Of a stretch of 64,000 nucleotides of DNA, positions 51,286 to 64,000 are shown in pieces. Within the stretch, counting starts at the first letter, position 1. Each line of letters opens with the position of its first letter. The notes below the pieces were generated by a model. The model was not told the origin of the DNA and ran no database searches. It saw nothing but the letters and a program-made list of their open reading frames with translations. A program made the position numbers and the translations under genes. This DNA comes from Candidula unifasciata (Eukaryota > Mollusca > Gastropoda > Stylommatophora > Geomitridae), in contig CAJHNH020000493.1 in NCBI GenBank assembly GCA_905116865.2, positions 200,409 to 264,408 on the forward strand, read 5' to 3'.

Positions 51286-52369
51286 CCCATCACCCCGGGA
51301 ACTCCTTTAAAAAAAGTCATGACCCCATTAGGATTCCTAGAAAAAAATCCATAAAAACAAATTTTACATGGGTCACTATTAAATTTGTATAAATGTATTT
51401 ATTGACATTTAAAATATTTTTTTACACCTGCGAATCATTAAATTGAAAGCCATCCACCGGGGCCTAAACAACATGTATCATGTGACTTCCTGTGACTTAT
51501 GACCTCCACCACTGAGGCTTATAAGAAATTCTGGCATCAGCTTCGCTTCGCTTTAAAAAAGCTGTGGAGCCCAAAGTTAAATTCCCATTAATTTTATTGG
51601 TTATTGAGACTTAGAATGTATTCATATTCTGAACTCCTAAATCAGGTCTATTTTTACGCAGGGGTTAACATTTAGAATTTTGAGTTGTCACAGACCAGTT
51701 GTCCGAGCCTTAGCAAAGAAACTTTATTAGTACAATACAACTGTCAATGATCTACGGACCTCTTGCAAGGCCTCAGCAGGCCAGATCTGGGCCCTGGGTG
51801 GCCAGTTGAATAGCCCTGCCCTAAACGTTTGCGCAGGCACGAACACTGCCAGTGGTGGTAATTGTACATTTCATAAACAGGCCGCTATAGGCAAGCGGGA
51901 GAAGTAACATTTACGGGAAATAAGATCCAACAGGAAGTGTCAGTTTTTCGGCCTCTCTGGGTGAAAGAATTGAAAAATAATCAGATTCAATGTAGATCGA
52001 ACCGAAGACTTTCACTCTGGCAGGCAAGTATCTAGCCACTACACCGCCATGACTCCTAAATTTAATATCATGCCAAATAAACGATACTGGAAGTTAACCC
52101 TATCGACAAACTCTTGATAAAGCCGGATGTGTCCACCGAAAGGCGCAAATGTCGCAACTCTGCTGTAAACAGGCACAAAGACACGATGTCACTCGAACGA
52201 GCAAAAAGAAGATGTGTGTCAAAATATCTATATAAAATTGATTGGCAGTACACGTGACACAAGGCTGGCAACAGATAAAGGCAGACGTCACAATATAAAC
52301 TGACTGCATTTTCTATACAGGTCACCACAAGCCAGTCCTATCACTTTCTGGCATTTGGGTTGGCTTTAT

Positions 52370-52605
52370 GGTCATGAAATATGGTGGAGGTTTCAGGTTC
52401 AAGCTCCGGTGAAAGTTGGGATTTTTCACGTCAACTTCTAGTAATTTCCACTGGTCTCTGGGTAATTAGTAAGATCAGACGCCCGTGTGTATTCTTGGGC
52501 AAGTGAAAAAACAAAATCCTTGGCAGTTGGAAATCGAAAAAGAGTAGCCTAACGGTGCTGCCCGGGCAAAATTTAGAGTTAAAAATCTACCCAAAGTATT
52601 TCAGG
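52370..52605 (+). mobile_element. SINE B copy, plus strand
   Basis: A diverged tRNA-like head (GGTTTCAGGTTCAAGCTCC near 52391) is followed by CACGTCAACTTCTAGTAATT and the GCCCGGGCAAAATTTAGAGT end at 52561. Confidence 0.8.
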
Positions 52606-52789
52606 AGTTGATGCACTGCGCTGAGATTCTTCATGCTGAAACTTTAGTTAAAATTAGAACGTAACACCTATGGGTTACACCCGTGTGCCATACTGTTGAT
52701 CTATCCAATAAACATAAACTGTTATTATTTATTTCATTTTACCGGACAAGTTTATGTTCAGTAGTTCTCCATTGCTTTCTGCGTGGTAC

Positions 52790-53225
52790 GACTCAGCGTT
52801 TACTGACTAATCTTTGGGTAAAAATTCTGGGTGTTTGTCCACTTTTAGACTTTAGTCTTATTTCAGAACTTGGGTTTTGTGAGCACATCTGTTTTACTGA
52901 TCTAAAAGACAAGAACCCCTTTTCACGCCTTCAGGCTTATTGGGCATATAAGGCTAGACCAATGTTTTAAAAATCAATCGGCACCACGCCGGCCACATTT
53001 ACTTCCCTGTGCTAATCTAGGGCTGATTGACCTGGGAGTGGAGGTCATTATTGAGAAAGTTCTGGCTCCACCAGGACCTGATCTCATGATCTTCCAATTC
53101 AAAGGCAAGCGTCTAGCTGCTACATTACGGCGGCTATTGTTTTACATATCTGACTTATTGAAGTGCAGACTGTTGGTACCTTACCTCTTAGGCAGATGCA
53201 CTTCAGCTTCGAATTTTGAGTTAGA
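52790..53225 (-). mobile_element. SINE D nested in a family A copy
   Basis: Family A blocks (AAAAATTCTGGGTGTTTGTC to TCTGTTTTACTGATCT) end at about 52902, a SINE D in minus orientation fills about 52903-53145, and the family A sequence resumes (TTTTACATATCTGACTTATT to TCTTAGGCAGATGCACTTCA). The interrupted element reads through, so the SINE D inserted later. Confidence 0.7.
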
Positions 53226-53335
53226 TTATCTTCACAGCACTCCGGACACATCCATAGGCGCTCAGATTCCCCTCTCAACATATTCATTAGCGTCGGGCGG
53301 TAAATAGTACCAGTCTTATGTTGGTTAACAAGATT

Positions 53336-53683
53336 TCATGTGCGTCCCGTGTGCTTCTCATGCTTGGCTGTGCCGATCTTTACTCCCAATTCGCGTATTC
53401 TTAGAAGTGATGTGGACACGTTGCTTCCAAAATCCTCAGAACGTCCTATCTCTCTAAGGGCAATGACAATGTCTGCGTGATCCATGGGCCGGCCATCTTC
53501 AATTAATGCAGTGCCTGCCAGTCTATCAGCTGTCTCATTACCAACAACGCCGGCATACCCTGGGACAAATATGAAAGAAACTGCACACACAGGAGAATGT
53601 TGCAATGACTCAAGCCATTGTCTGCGTAACCAGCCTGACTCGACCCGCCGAATCATACTCAAAGAATCACTCAGCACACACAC
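53336..53683 (-). pseudogene. LINE RNase H fragment
   Basis: An open minus-strand frame of 115 codons reads MCVLSDSLSMIRRVESGWLR, then VSFIFVPGYAGVVGNETADR, then LAG. The SDS block supplies the second catalytic Asp and GNETAD the last one. The first strand of the domain and the reverse transcriptase are absent or in other frames, although codons before the Met position (53680-53800) continue with RNase H-like sequence. This is the best-preserved RNase H relic in the window. Confidence 0.85.
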
Positions 53684-53799
53684 GGAAAAAGTCCTGTGAT
53701 CCCAGCCACATGAAAGCTTGTGTCACCGCCATCACCTCCATCGTCATGCTGCTGGTGGTCATGGAGAAGGCAGCGCTGGCTCCCTTAACTGATGTCCCA

Positions 53800-53960
53800 G
53801 TAACATGTGTGCAGGCTCGATACATTCAAGCGAGGAGAGGAGTGGGTCAAAGTGTCCGAGCAAGTTTCAAACTTGTGTAGGGTTCTTATCACTTTGAGTC
53901 GTGAATGCAGGGACTGGCCAGCTGGTGCTGCAGAATCAGAAGCTCAACAAAACGTTTCAT
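53800..53960 (+). mobile_element. LINE tail fragment in opposite orientation
   Basis: The + strand encodes a SNLCRVLITLSRECRDWPAG block. It is related to SDLCRVMITLGRECR at the end of the LINE at 57450-58730, and the DNA continues with CAGGGACTGGCCAGCTGGTG as at 12975. It adjoins a minus-strand RNase H, so the locus is a head-to-head junction of two fragments or an inversion. Confidence 0.65.
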
Positions 53961-54879
53961 ATTATTATGAAAACATTAACAAGCTACCGAACGTTGCCCG
54001 GTCAAACCATACAAAAGCGAATAAATGTTTTGGCTGGTCTCTCACTGGAGAATACAACCTGGCAAAAAAAAAAAAAAAAAGTACTATGCCCTACAACATT
54101 TGCTAAAATCAGTCTCTCGTCTACCTCTTGCTCTCTTGAGTACGACTTTTCTCTCCATTACAGAGTTTTTAGCGCCCTTTTTACGTGTGTAATAGTGATA
54201 CAAATATACAATTAATATACTAATACTGTATATTTGAAAAAAAAAAAAAAAAAAGAAAGATAATAGATCCAGGTAGGCTAGCCGGTCAACAAATACCTGC
54301 AGAAGTAGATATGTCGACCGAAAAGCACAAATATAGCAGCTAAGCTGTAAACGGGCCCAACGCATACATTTTCGGGTGAACGTAGAAGATACTTGAAAGA
54401 GAATTAATTACTCTACGTGGTTTCAGAGTGGGGCTTAGCTACTCAAAGATTTGGGGGGAGGGGGGGGGGAGGTTGGTGGTAGGTTCTTTGGATCTGTTCA
54501 CGTTTCCCGGCCCATCTACACGGTTTCTCAGTCTGATCTAGGTCAGAGGGGTGTCATGTTGTACTGCTTTTTTTTTTTCGAAATGAGTCTCATGTGACCT
54601 AGCCTCGAGCTGTTGGTGGAGGTGGGGTTGGGAGGGGGCGGTTATGTCAGTTCAAGATGTTCTGGGTGTCGCTGAAAGCTGTGTCGTCGTGTAGTATAGA
54701 ACAAGCAACATCGGCGCTGATGCAGTTAAAGGCAAGACAACATGACACCCCTCCGGCGTAGAAGAGTCTGAGAAAGTATGAATAAACAGTCAGCCAGTGT
54801 GCAGATGGGCCGGGAAACGTGAACGAAACCGGTGCCTCAAACGCAAATTCCGTCTCCCTTGCCTGCAACAGAAAAGGAG

Positions 54880-55097
54880 CAACTCCGCCATTTCCAGGAC
54901 AGATCTCCCACTTATTTTCATGTCACGTGACGGCGGTTCTGCGTGAGTTGACACCTGGCTACGCGTGTGGCGGGCGGTGAGAGCACACCACTACAAGACC
55001 AGCTCTAAAATACCCGGGACCTAACGCGCCCGATAGTCAGTGCGTAACAAAACACCGCCGAAGAATAACAACTCGTCTGCTCTTTCAAATTTGCAGA
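54880..55097 (+). other. CpG-rich segment before the candidate exon
   Basis: The segment is rich in CpG (ACGTGACGGCGGTTCTGCG, ACGCGTGTGGCGGGCGGTG, AACGCGCCCGATAGTC) and contains CTCCGCCATTTCC, a YY1-like site. It could be the promoter or first exon of a neighbouring gene, or a GC-rich repeat. Confidence 0.3.
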
Positions 55098-55288
55098 AGG
55101 CGGCACAGAGTTGAATTCTGAAGGAATAACATTTCACAAATTCTGGCATCTATATTTTTGGGGGGAAAATAAGGGAGCTGAGACTTATCCATTGGAGTTT
55201 GTAAAGCCTAGGTTTCAGGATCTTGACGCATTATCTGACTGGGAACTTTGTCCCTTCTTGTTACTTGGACCACCTTTCTCAAGAACAG
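55098..55288 (+). CDS. Weak candidate exon, product unknown
   Basis: A good acceptor (TTTCAAATTTGCAG) and donor (GAACAG|GTAAGT) bound 191 bp that are open in one frame. The translation contains ITFHKFWHLYFWGENKGAE and ends with PFLLLGPPFSRT. I do not recognise the protein, and no continuing exon is evident downstream before the right edge. It may belong to a gene transcribed towards the CGG repeat, or be a chance signal. Confidence 0.22.
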
Positions 55289-55494
55289 GTAAGTTACTGA
55301 TCTGGCCAGCACTGTCTGTTTACCGCTTTGGGATTGGGACATAGCTGGATTTAGACTTAATGGTGTCCAAACCTATAAAGCCACGAGACTCCTTTAGGTT
55401 TAAACTACATCAGTTATTCGCATGAACTTTAACATATGTGAGTAAACAAAAAGAGTGAAAGTAGACATCACGGTGATTATTATAGAAGTAAAGT

Positions 55495-55742
55495 AAAGGA
55501 CAAATTTTCACGCCTTTCAGGAGTATTGAGTGTATGGGGCTAGATCTATATTTTATAGACCAAACAGCACTTGGTGGGTGATGTGGTCAGCAGCAAGTCG
55601 GTCGCCTTTACTTCCCAGGACTGCACCTGGTACCCATTCAAGGCTGGGTCGACCAAAAAGCCATTGTCATTTTTGAAAAATTGAACCCCACGACCTTCCG
55701 ATCCGCAGGCGAGCGTCTAGCCGCTAGACCAAGGCGACTCTC
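55495..55742 (-). mobile_element. SINE D, full length
   Basis: This is the best-preserved SINE D head. On the minus strand it starts GAGTCGCCTTGGTCTAGCGG, with B box GGTCGTGGGGTTCAATTTT, then GGTCGACCCAGCCTTGAATG. It ends at the CTGAAAGGCGTGAAAATTTG signature. Confidence 0.85.
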
Positions 55743-55964
55743 AAGATGGTTATTAAATTCAGTTTTAATAGTCTACAAGTCAGAATCATTATAAGCTCGA
55801 GATAATATAAGATGTAGTTGCGTATCCTTTACAGGACGTTGCAGAACCAGCTCCCGCATTTTTTTTTTTTTGTTGTGATGGTGGTTTTTCTAGGCAAATT
55901 TTACGTTCAGGATTTGCAATTGCTTCCTTAATGGTCAGCTCTCGGTACCACTGTCGAAACCGAA

Positions 55965-56260
55965 GTTATTCAAACCAGACTAAAAGTAGAATCAGTAAGC
56001 TTCACACTATAACAAGCACAAATGACAAGCGAACGTTGCCGCAAGAGAGCCTTCATCAGCACAGGGCACACATAGTCCGCAGCTGGGATCGAACCTGATC
56101 CCCCTGCCTGTAGACCATTGCCACGAGGCAGACGACAACGACCGTGGATAGGTAATTTTAGGGCATACCATCCAACGCAGGAAGTCACTAACTGGTCAAC
56201 CAGAGATGAAGGAAGACGGGTGCGGCAACCAACCTCAAGCGCTTGGAATGCCGACGAAGA
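55965..56260 (-). mobile_element. tRNA-derived SINE, family E
   Basis: The minus strand contains GTCGTCTGCCTCGTGGCAAT (A-box region) and, downstream, CAGGTTCGATCCCAGCTGCG (perfect B box GGTTCGATCCC). It then continues GCCCTGTGCTGATGAAGGCT. A fragment of the same body appears at 50691-50735. Confidence 0.72.
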
Positions 56261-56939
56261 AAAAAAAAGAGCTCTTACTGTGTTAAAATGGTAGTGTTAA
56301 TTTAATTACGCCAGATTTTAACCCACGTGGTTCAGCATGCTCTGAGAGAGCTGATGGTCAGCCGCAAGAACGCTGTACAAAGTACTAACCCTCTAGAATC
56401 AGCCCACAGAGATCGCTGAAACACCTGTGCTCGGGAATCGAAGGATGAGGATAGAACCCGATGAGTCTAACATTTTGATTTTGCAGTTGCTACGAAAGCT
56501 CAGTCGGCGTCTTTGACGTAGTCGTTGCGAGCCCGATTCGTAATTCGGTGATACCCACTAGATTCCAGCTGCGAGAAATTTACAAGCTGACCGCTTTGTC
56601 TTAATTTCGACAGAGGCGTCATGATTCGAGTGAACATAAAACAATGGCAAACTACTGAACGTAAAAGTCTCTAATAAAACTAAACTTTCAAAAAGATGCT
56701 GAGGTTGGCACTGCAATCCTCTGTAAAGGATTCGCGAATAACTTTGTTTTTTTAAAGATATCGCAGGCATTCTTCTTTTCCTTCTGCTGTCGTCCTTAAA
56801 AGAGCGGTTAGCATATTATGTTGTGGTTTACAGGTGGGCTAGGATAACTGCGCATTTTGACCTAACCCATCCAATTTCAGCAAATCTCTGGATAGTCACT
56901 TTTTTTACGACATGCTTGATAAGGGAGGGTAGTTCCCCC

Positions 56940-57025
56940 CTCCCCCATAAAATGGAGCCCAGTAACTTAATCGAGGATGCGCGAGATCAGCACCAGCACT
57001 AACGCGCTAACCGACATTGCATTTG
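56940..57025 (-). mobile_element. tRNA-like SINE head fragment
   Basis: The minus strand reads TGTCGGTTAGCGCGTTAGTG followed by CTGATCTCGCGCATCCTCG. This is an A-box-like start with a lost B box. Confidence 0.4.
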
Positions 57026-57449
57026 ATGATGAATCTGAAAATTAGATTTTTTGGAAAGTAAGGATATCCCTACGATATGAACTAAACAACAACAACAAAA
57101 TTATGTCAATAAGAAGTGAACTTCTTCTTCATTGGATAACGGCGCGCTGTTGTATCACTGAAAATGAAAAATGTAGACAAGCTTGCACAGGCAGCAGGGG
57201 CCTCAGAGCTTTTCTTAAGTGGCAAAGACGCTTTTAAAACAATTCATTAAGACAAACTGGCGAGAGGGTAATAACAATTAGAGACTAGAGAATAACTAGG
57301 ATGACCATATCGTTGGGAAAGTATCGATTTTTTTAGGTAGGCCCAGACTGTACTAAACAACAACAACAACAAATTGTATTGTTCCTATAAGTGTTGAGTA
57401 TTGACAGGACGATATCGTAAAAACCATACCGTCTAAAAGAAATCGAGAT

Positions 57450-58730
57450 GTATGGTCACCCTTAGCATGGCAGGCTTGGCAAAAATGCCCAGGCCAAAAT
57501 TTTCAGGCTCTGAACGGGACACGGAGCACACCTACATCGAATGGATCTGGTTAACTCTGCTGCATGCGGTTGTGGCTCACTTAAGCAAACCCCGGAGACT
57601 GTCTTACAGGACTTCATACTGGTGGAAAATGTGAAACATGTTCTGAAAAGGGTGAAAGACACTGCACCCAGGCCTGACGGGGTCAGATATTCCAATATGA
57701 GTGACATGAGTCATGCCGACCTGTTGGAGATGACTGCCTGTTTCAACCAAAGCATTAGGACAGCTTCAGTTCCACAAGAGTGGACGCACAGCTACCTGAT
57801 TCCACTTCCTAAGCCTGGCAAGGATCATTCAACACTCAGCGGCTTTAGGATCATAACCTTACAAAACACTTTTGGCAAAGTGTTGGAGAAGATACTGGTG
57901 GGTAAGCTACAAGAATTTTGAAAGTTACCGGCCAGGGAAGGAAACATGGTCAAATGCAGCCACTTTTGCCTTTGACGCCTTTGAAAGTCTCCAGAACAGG
58001 CAGGAAATAGTGGTAGCAGCACTTGATTTAGCAGATGCATACAACAGAGTCAGATATATCTTAATGACAGCGCTTATGGAGAAGGAAGTTTGTCCTCTAA
58101 CAGAATTGTTAGAGCTGATGTTCCAAGCCTCAAAATAAATGGCAGGGACATCAAGAGAGACAGCAGACTGTGGTACCTGGGAATCAATTTTGACAAAAGC
58201 TTGTCCTTCAAAGATCACATAGAGGTGGTTTTGTCAAAAACCCAAAAATGTCCTAATGCAATAAAGATAATGGCAGCAATGGGAATGGAGCAAAGAATGC
58301 TGTTTTTACTTTATCAGCACTCAATCATCTTAGTGATTGATTATGAATTAAGTTTGCTCTCTGTCTCAAAGAGTCAGCTAGAAAAACTGGAGCTGATGAT
58401 CCAGGGGTGTACAAGAGACATCCCGATTGTGTAAATGCGATACATCCTTGAACTGCCGACTATATCTCAGAGTGACTGCAGATAAAAAACAATTTCTGTA
58501 TGAAGCTATGGATGCAGTTAAGCGTCAGAGGCTGAAAAGGGGAAATCATGGTTGGCTCAAGCAGAAGACACAATAAGACAAGAATGCATGCTGAAAAAGA
58601 TTTGGCGACAAGAGGAGTGGGTCAGAGTACTAGAGGACAAGTCTGACCTATGTAGAGTCATGATCACATTAGGCCGGGAGTGCAGAGTCAAACAGTTCAG
58701 CAATAATCAAGGACATTACCCCGAGTGATA
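57450..58730 (+). pseudogene. LINE reverse transcriptase, internally deleted
   Basis: The + strand carries ordered reverse transcriptase blocks: VLKRVKDTAPRPDGVRYSNM, VPQEWTHSYLIPLPKPGKDH and FRIITLQNTFGKVLEKILVG up to 57920. After a frame change comes YRPGKETWSNAATFAFDAF with VAALDLADAYNRV (first catalytic Asp region) to about 58075. A deletion then removes the YADD region and the frame resumes at about 58095 with LWYLGINFDKSLSFKDHIEV, and YELSLLSVSKSQLEKLELMI to 58434. A degraded C-terminus with SDLCRVMITLGRECR ends near 58690. The missing active site makes it a certain pseudogene. Confidence 0.92.
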
Positions 58731-58844
58731 AACATTCAGTGACTCATTGTTCCACATTCGGATAAGGATCACCCGGGGACAGGTCCCAGAATCCCCCTTC
58801 AACCCATAGGTTGGGTTATGTTAGGGCTCCCGGCAACCGACTGA

Positions 58845-59045
58845 CTGACTGACTTTCTACCCCACCAGGACATCACACAAGCGATAAACACCCGATGACA
58901 CAAGGTGCCACCATGCGGATGAGGATCACCGTGGAGAGGTCCCAGAAACCGCGTTCAGACAATTGGCTATATTGATGGCCTGCCTATATTGCGGCCCCTG
59001 GCAAAAGCCAGAGTGGGGCTTCAAATAACAAAAAAATTACGTCCT
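58845..59045. mobile_element. Repeat family C, copy 2
   Basis: Starting at ACTGACTGACTGACTTTCTA, it matches 12499-12720 almost throughout. It follows directly after a TTGGGTTATGTTAGGGCTCC stretch. Confidence 0.8.
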
Positions 59046-59934
59046 AAGAAGGAGGTAAGGAAAATATTTTTGCCCCGGCAACCGCTAGAGAGGGGCTTAA
59101 ATATAACGAAAAACTGCGTCCCATACAGGATAGGCTTTCAGTGCTGCCGTGAATAGGTAACACAACTGGCTGCAGGAAGCCAAACTTAAACTGATTAGTG
59201 TGTTTGGAAAGATTGCACGAACACATCAATATTAAACACGAAGACGACCATTTCTGTTTGATGATTCAGGACAAACACAGATTCCCAATCTGATATGCTT
59301 GTTATTTTATCCATTGATCTTGTGACGTCGATTGTAGCTTGGAACGTGTATTTTAAAACTGATCAAATATTGTTACTTCCCCCGACCAGTTTCCAAGAAT
59401 ATTGTTCTTGCTTTCAACAGCAAATTCTCCAGAGAAAATATTTCCGCTGTGTGTGTTCAGGGGCCCAAAGGGAGAGGAGAAAGGGGGAATAGGTGAGCTT
59501 AAGCATGTTGTAAGGTTTCCTGAAATCGGATATATTAGACCAAAGGCACTCAAATCGTAGCCTAGCTTTAAACCTCAGCAGAACTCAGAAATTAAATGCA
59601 TGAGAAAACTCGCTACCACATGTAAAATAAAACTCCTGGGAAAACTCGTCACTTGTGAGAGAAATACACGAGAAAACTCTTCAGAGATTTCATTTAAAGA
59701 TTGTCTATGATATGTCCGACTGTCAGATGCAATGTGGTTGTTTTAAAGCCCAACCCTGGCTGTTGCTAGGAGATCTAATATAACCCAACCTATCGGCTGA
59801 AGGAAGTTTCGGGGACCTGTCGTCCGAATGGTGGCGCGTTGTGTCACCGGCTATTTATCGCTCGATGTGATGACCTGTTGAGGTTAAACGCCATTCAGTC
59901 AGAGATTAAATCTAGGAGACAATTTATCATTTAT

Positions 59935-60275
59935 GAAATACCGGAAAAAAATCCGTCAGCGATGAAATGACTGAGAAAATTCACCAGCGATGAAATGACT
60001 GAGAACATTCACCAGCGATGAAATGACTGAGAACATTCACTAGCGATGAAATGACTGAGAACATACACCAGCGATGAAATGACTGAGAACATTCACCAGC
60101 GATGAAATGACTGAGAACATTCACCAGCGATGAAATGACTGAAAGAATTCACCAGCAATTAAATGACTGTGAAAATTCATCAGCGATGAAATGACTGAAA
60201 GAATTCACCAGCAATTAAATGACTGTGAAAATTCATCAGCGATGAAATGACTGAGAAAATTCATCAGCAATGAAA
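59935..60275. repeat. 28-bp tandem repeat, about 11 copies
   Basis: The unit ATGAAATGACTGAGAACATT plus CACCAGCG is repeated. Later copies alternate two variants (GAAAGAATTCACCAGCAATT and GTGAAAATTCATCAGCG), giving a 56-bp dimer. Confidence 0.95.
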
Positions 60276-60289
60276 TATTTTGAGGAAGT

Positions 60290-60425
60290 ATAGACGACCG
60301 GCGTAATGCTGACCATATTACCCACCTAGTACCGATTGGAACTAAAAATATGGGTGCTCTTCCCAAATGCCCGATGCGCCTAAGGCGCGAAAAGGGATTT
60401 TTACTTTTTTACTTTACTTTACCCC
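60290..60425 (+). mobile_element. SINE D, 3' part with T-rich tail
   Basis: CCGGCGTAATGCTGACCATA to CCTAAGGCGCGAAAAGGGAT is followed by a TTTTTACTTTTTTACTTTAC tail. The tRNA-like head is absent. Confidence 0.8.
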
Positions 60426-60639
60426 ATCCATTTCCCCTGAGAACTCTCAGCATATTTAGAGCTTCTCGATAAGTCTTGGCAAGGTGATCTATACGTTATT
60501 TTTAAAAATAATTTTCACAGTCATGTCCATCTTTAGACTATAAATTTATAGTTACAGAAGGGCGTGTCCCAGTTAAGTTATTGGTGCAGCGTCATTCCTG
60601 AAAGCTTTTAGTATCTACAGTCGGAATGTTGTGTCCGCC

Positions 60640-60840
60640 CAAATTCCTGTTTATGAGGTTGTCGCTAATTAGCATACTCTTATCACAAATCTTGCGTTAT
60701 TTTCAACAGTGCTATTGAGAGCTGACTGCTCAGAGGCAATGGAAAACTACTGAACGTAAAATTTGCCTTGAAAAACCACATCAGCCGACAAATGTTTGGG
60801 TTGGTTCTGCAACGTCCTGTAAAGGATACACAACAAACTA
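60640..60840. mobile_element. Dispersed repeat of unknown class
   Basis: The block GGCAATGGAAAACTACTGAACGT plus GGTTGGTTCTGCAACGTCCTG (split motif) recurs in diverged form at 56640-56740, 28160-28215 and, inverted, near 55825-55860. No coding content is visible. Confidence 0.55.
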
Positions 60841-61139
60841 TATAAAAAAAAAATCATCTCAAGTGTTTTTGTTACAGAAACCTCCTATTTTGTCATCCAA
60901 TATGAAACGTTGTTAACTTGCTCAGCAACTCACTAAAAGTGCTGGGGAGATCTTTTCTTGTTCTCCAGACAGCATCATCATCAGTAGTTTGTGATAGATG
61001 GTTGGTTCTGCAACGTCCTGTATGAGGTCTGAGGTTTGAACAACTGATCACATTATGGTACACGGGTAGTAAGCCCTAAGTGCTCCATTCTTCTTCTAGT
61101 TCAAATCTGAGTCCGAAGAACCTCATCACAGAGACCAAC

Positions 61140-61412
61140 GATGGTCCTGAAATACTTTGGGTAGATTTTTAACTCCAAAGTTTGCCCGGGCAGCGCCATT
61201 AGGCAACTATTTTCGATTTCCAACTGCCAAGGGATTTTTTTATGTGCGCAACAATACACACGGGCGTCCAATCTTACTACCCAGAGACCAGGGGGAATTA
61301 CTAGAAGTTCAAGTCCACGTGAAAAAAATCCCATCCCTTACCGGGGATCGAACCCGGACCCTCTAGCACTCGAGACGGACACCATGCATCCAGACCACGC
61401 AGCCCCCTGCAG
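61140..61412 (-). mobile_element. SINE B, full length with intact Pol III boxes
   Basis: The minus strand begins GGGGGCTGCGTGGTCTGGAT with A-box similarity. It has a perfect B box in CCGGGTTCGATCCCCGGTAA, then a body ending GCCCGGGCAAACTTTGGAGT and ACCCAAAGTATTTCAGGA. This is the reference copy for family B in the window. The anticodon arm does not fold, so it is not a tRNA gene. Confidence 0.87.
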
Positions 61413-61533
61413 CGTCCTGTAAAAGACAAGCAACTAAATTTGTGACTAATACTAAACGGCGACATCAGAAACACGATAGACGTAACATCGATTTAATTGG
61501 AGGACAATAAATAAACAGGCCTGGGTATCTTAC

Positions 61534-64000
<2,467 letters not shown>

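Noticed and set aside
61330..61412. Possible tRNA gene (perfect B box)
   Set aside because: The acceptor and anticodon stems do not pair and the sequence continues as a repeated body, so it is a SINE head. The same holds for 4079, 14435, 55720 and 56090.

Overview
The window is eukaryotic, most likely an invertebrate animal. It holds one intron-rich gene with canonical GT-AG introns, microsatellites, long poly-C/poly-G runs, many decayed non-LTR retrotransposon (LINE) fragments, tRNA-derived SINEs and DNA transposons. The mix of SINE and LINE debris and the intron architecture would fit a lophotrochozoan such as a gastropod mollusc, but this is a weak inference made without any database search.

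The only host gene I can support is on the + strand. It is the large subunit of the U2 snRNP auxiliary factor (U2AF2/U2AF65), which binds the polypyrimidine tract at 3' splice sites. I could reconstruct it from start to stop: ATG at 16273, twelve coding positions, stop at 44619-44621. All exon phases fit, giving 448 or 449 residues. It has an RS domain, the U2AF1-binding Trp motif, RRM1, RRM2 and a C-terminal UHM.

The most interesting feature is that exon 4 is duplicated. Exons 4a (27077-27222) and 4b (28435-28583) encode alternative versions of the linker plus the RNP2 strand of RRM1. Both enter in phase 1 and leave in phase 0, so including both or neither shifts the frame into an early stop. 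This is a phase-locked, mutually exclusive exon pair inside a core splicing factor. A 95-bp-arm foldback lies between the two exons, and oppositely oriented repeat arrays flank exon 3. Introns 5 and 7 carry tandem arrays whose units look like 5' and 3' splice sites. Regulatory roles for these arrays are my inference.

Layout. 1-14.5 kb: satellite, LINE, SINE and family A retroposon debris. 14581-16153: a decayed hAT transposon with an intact 8-bp target duplication, ending 119 bp before the U2AF2 ATG. 16.2-44.6 kb: U2AF2, whose introns contain a Tigger/pogo element nested in a LINE, several satellites, SINEs and microsatellites. 44.6-47.4 kb: the 3' UTR region and LINE/SINE fragments. 47410-50662: a candidate terminal-inverted-repeat element inserted in a 39-bp tandem array and carrying 2 kb of pyrimidine-rich sequence. 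50.7-61.5 kb: more LINE and SINE remnants, including a broken reverse transcriptase at 57.5-58.7 kb, and one weak candidate exon at 55.1 kb. 61534-64000: an uninterrupted GC-only CGG repeat that grades into GGA, possibly an assembly-limiting end.

Stretches not listed as features (for example 900-1130, 5520-6040, 9780-10740, 21740-22370, 36330-36960, 51300-52000, 54370-54880, 59100-59930) hold no open frames, RNA genes or repeats that I could identify beyond scattered short matches to the dispersed families described here.
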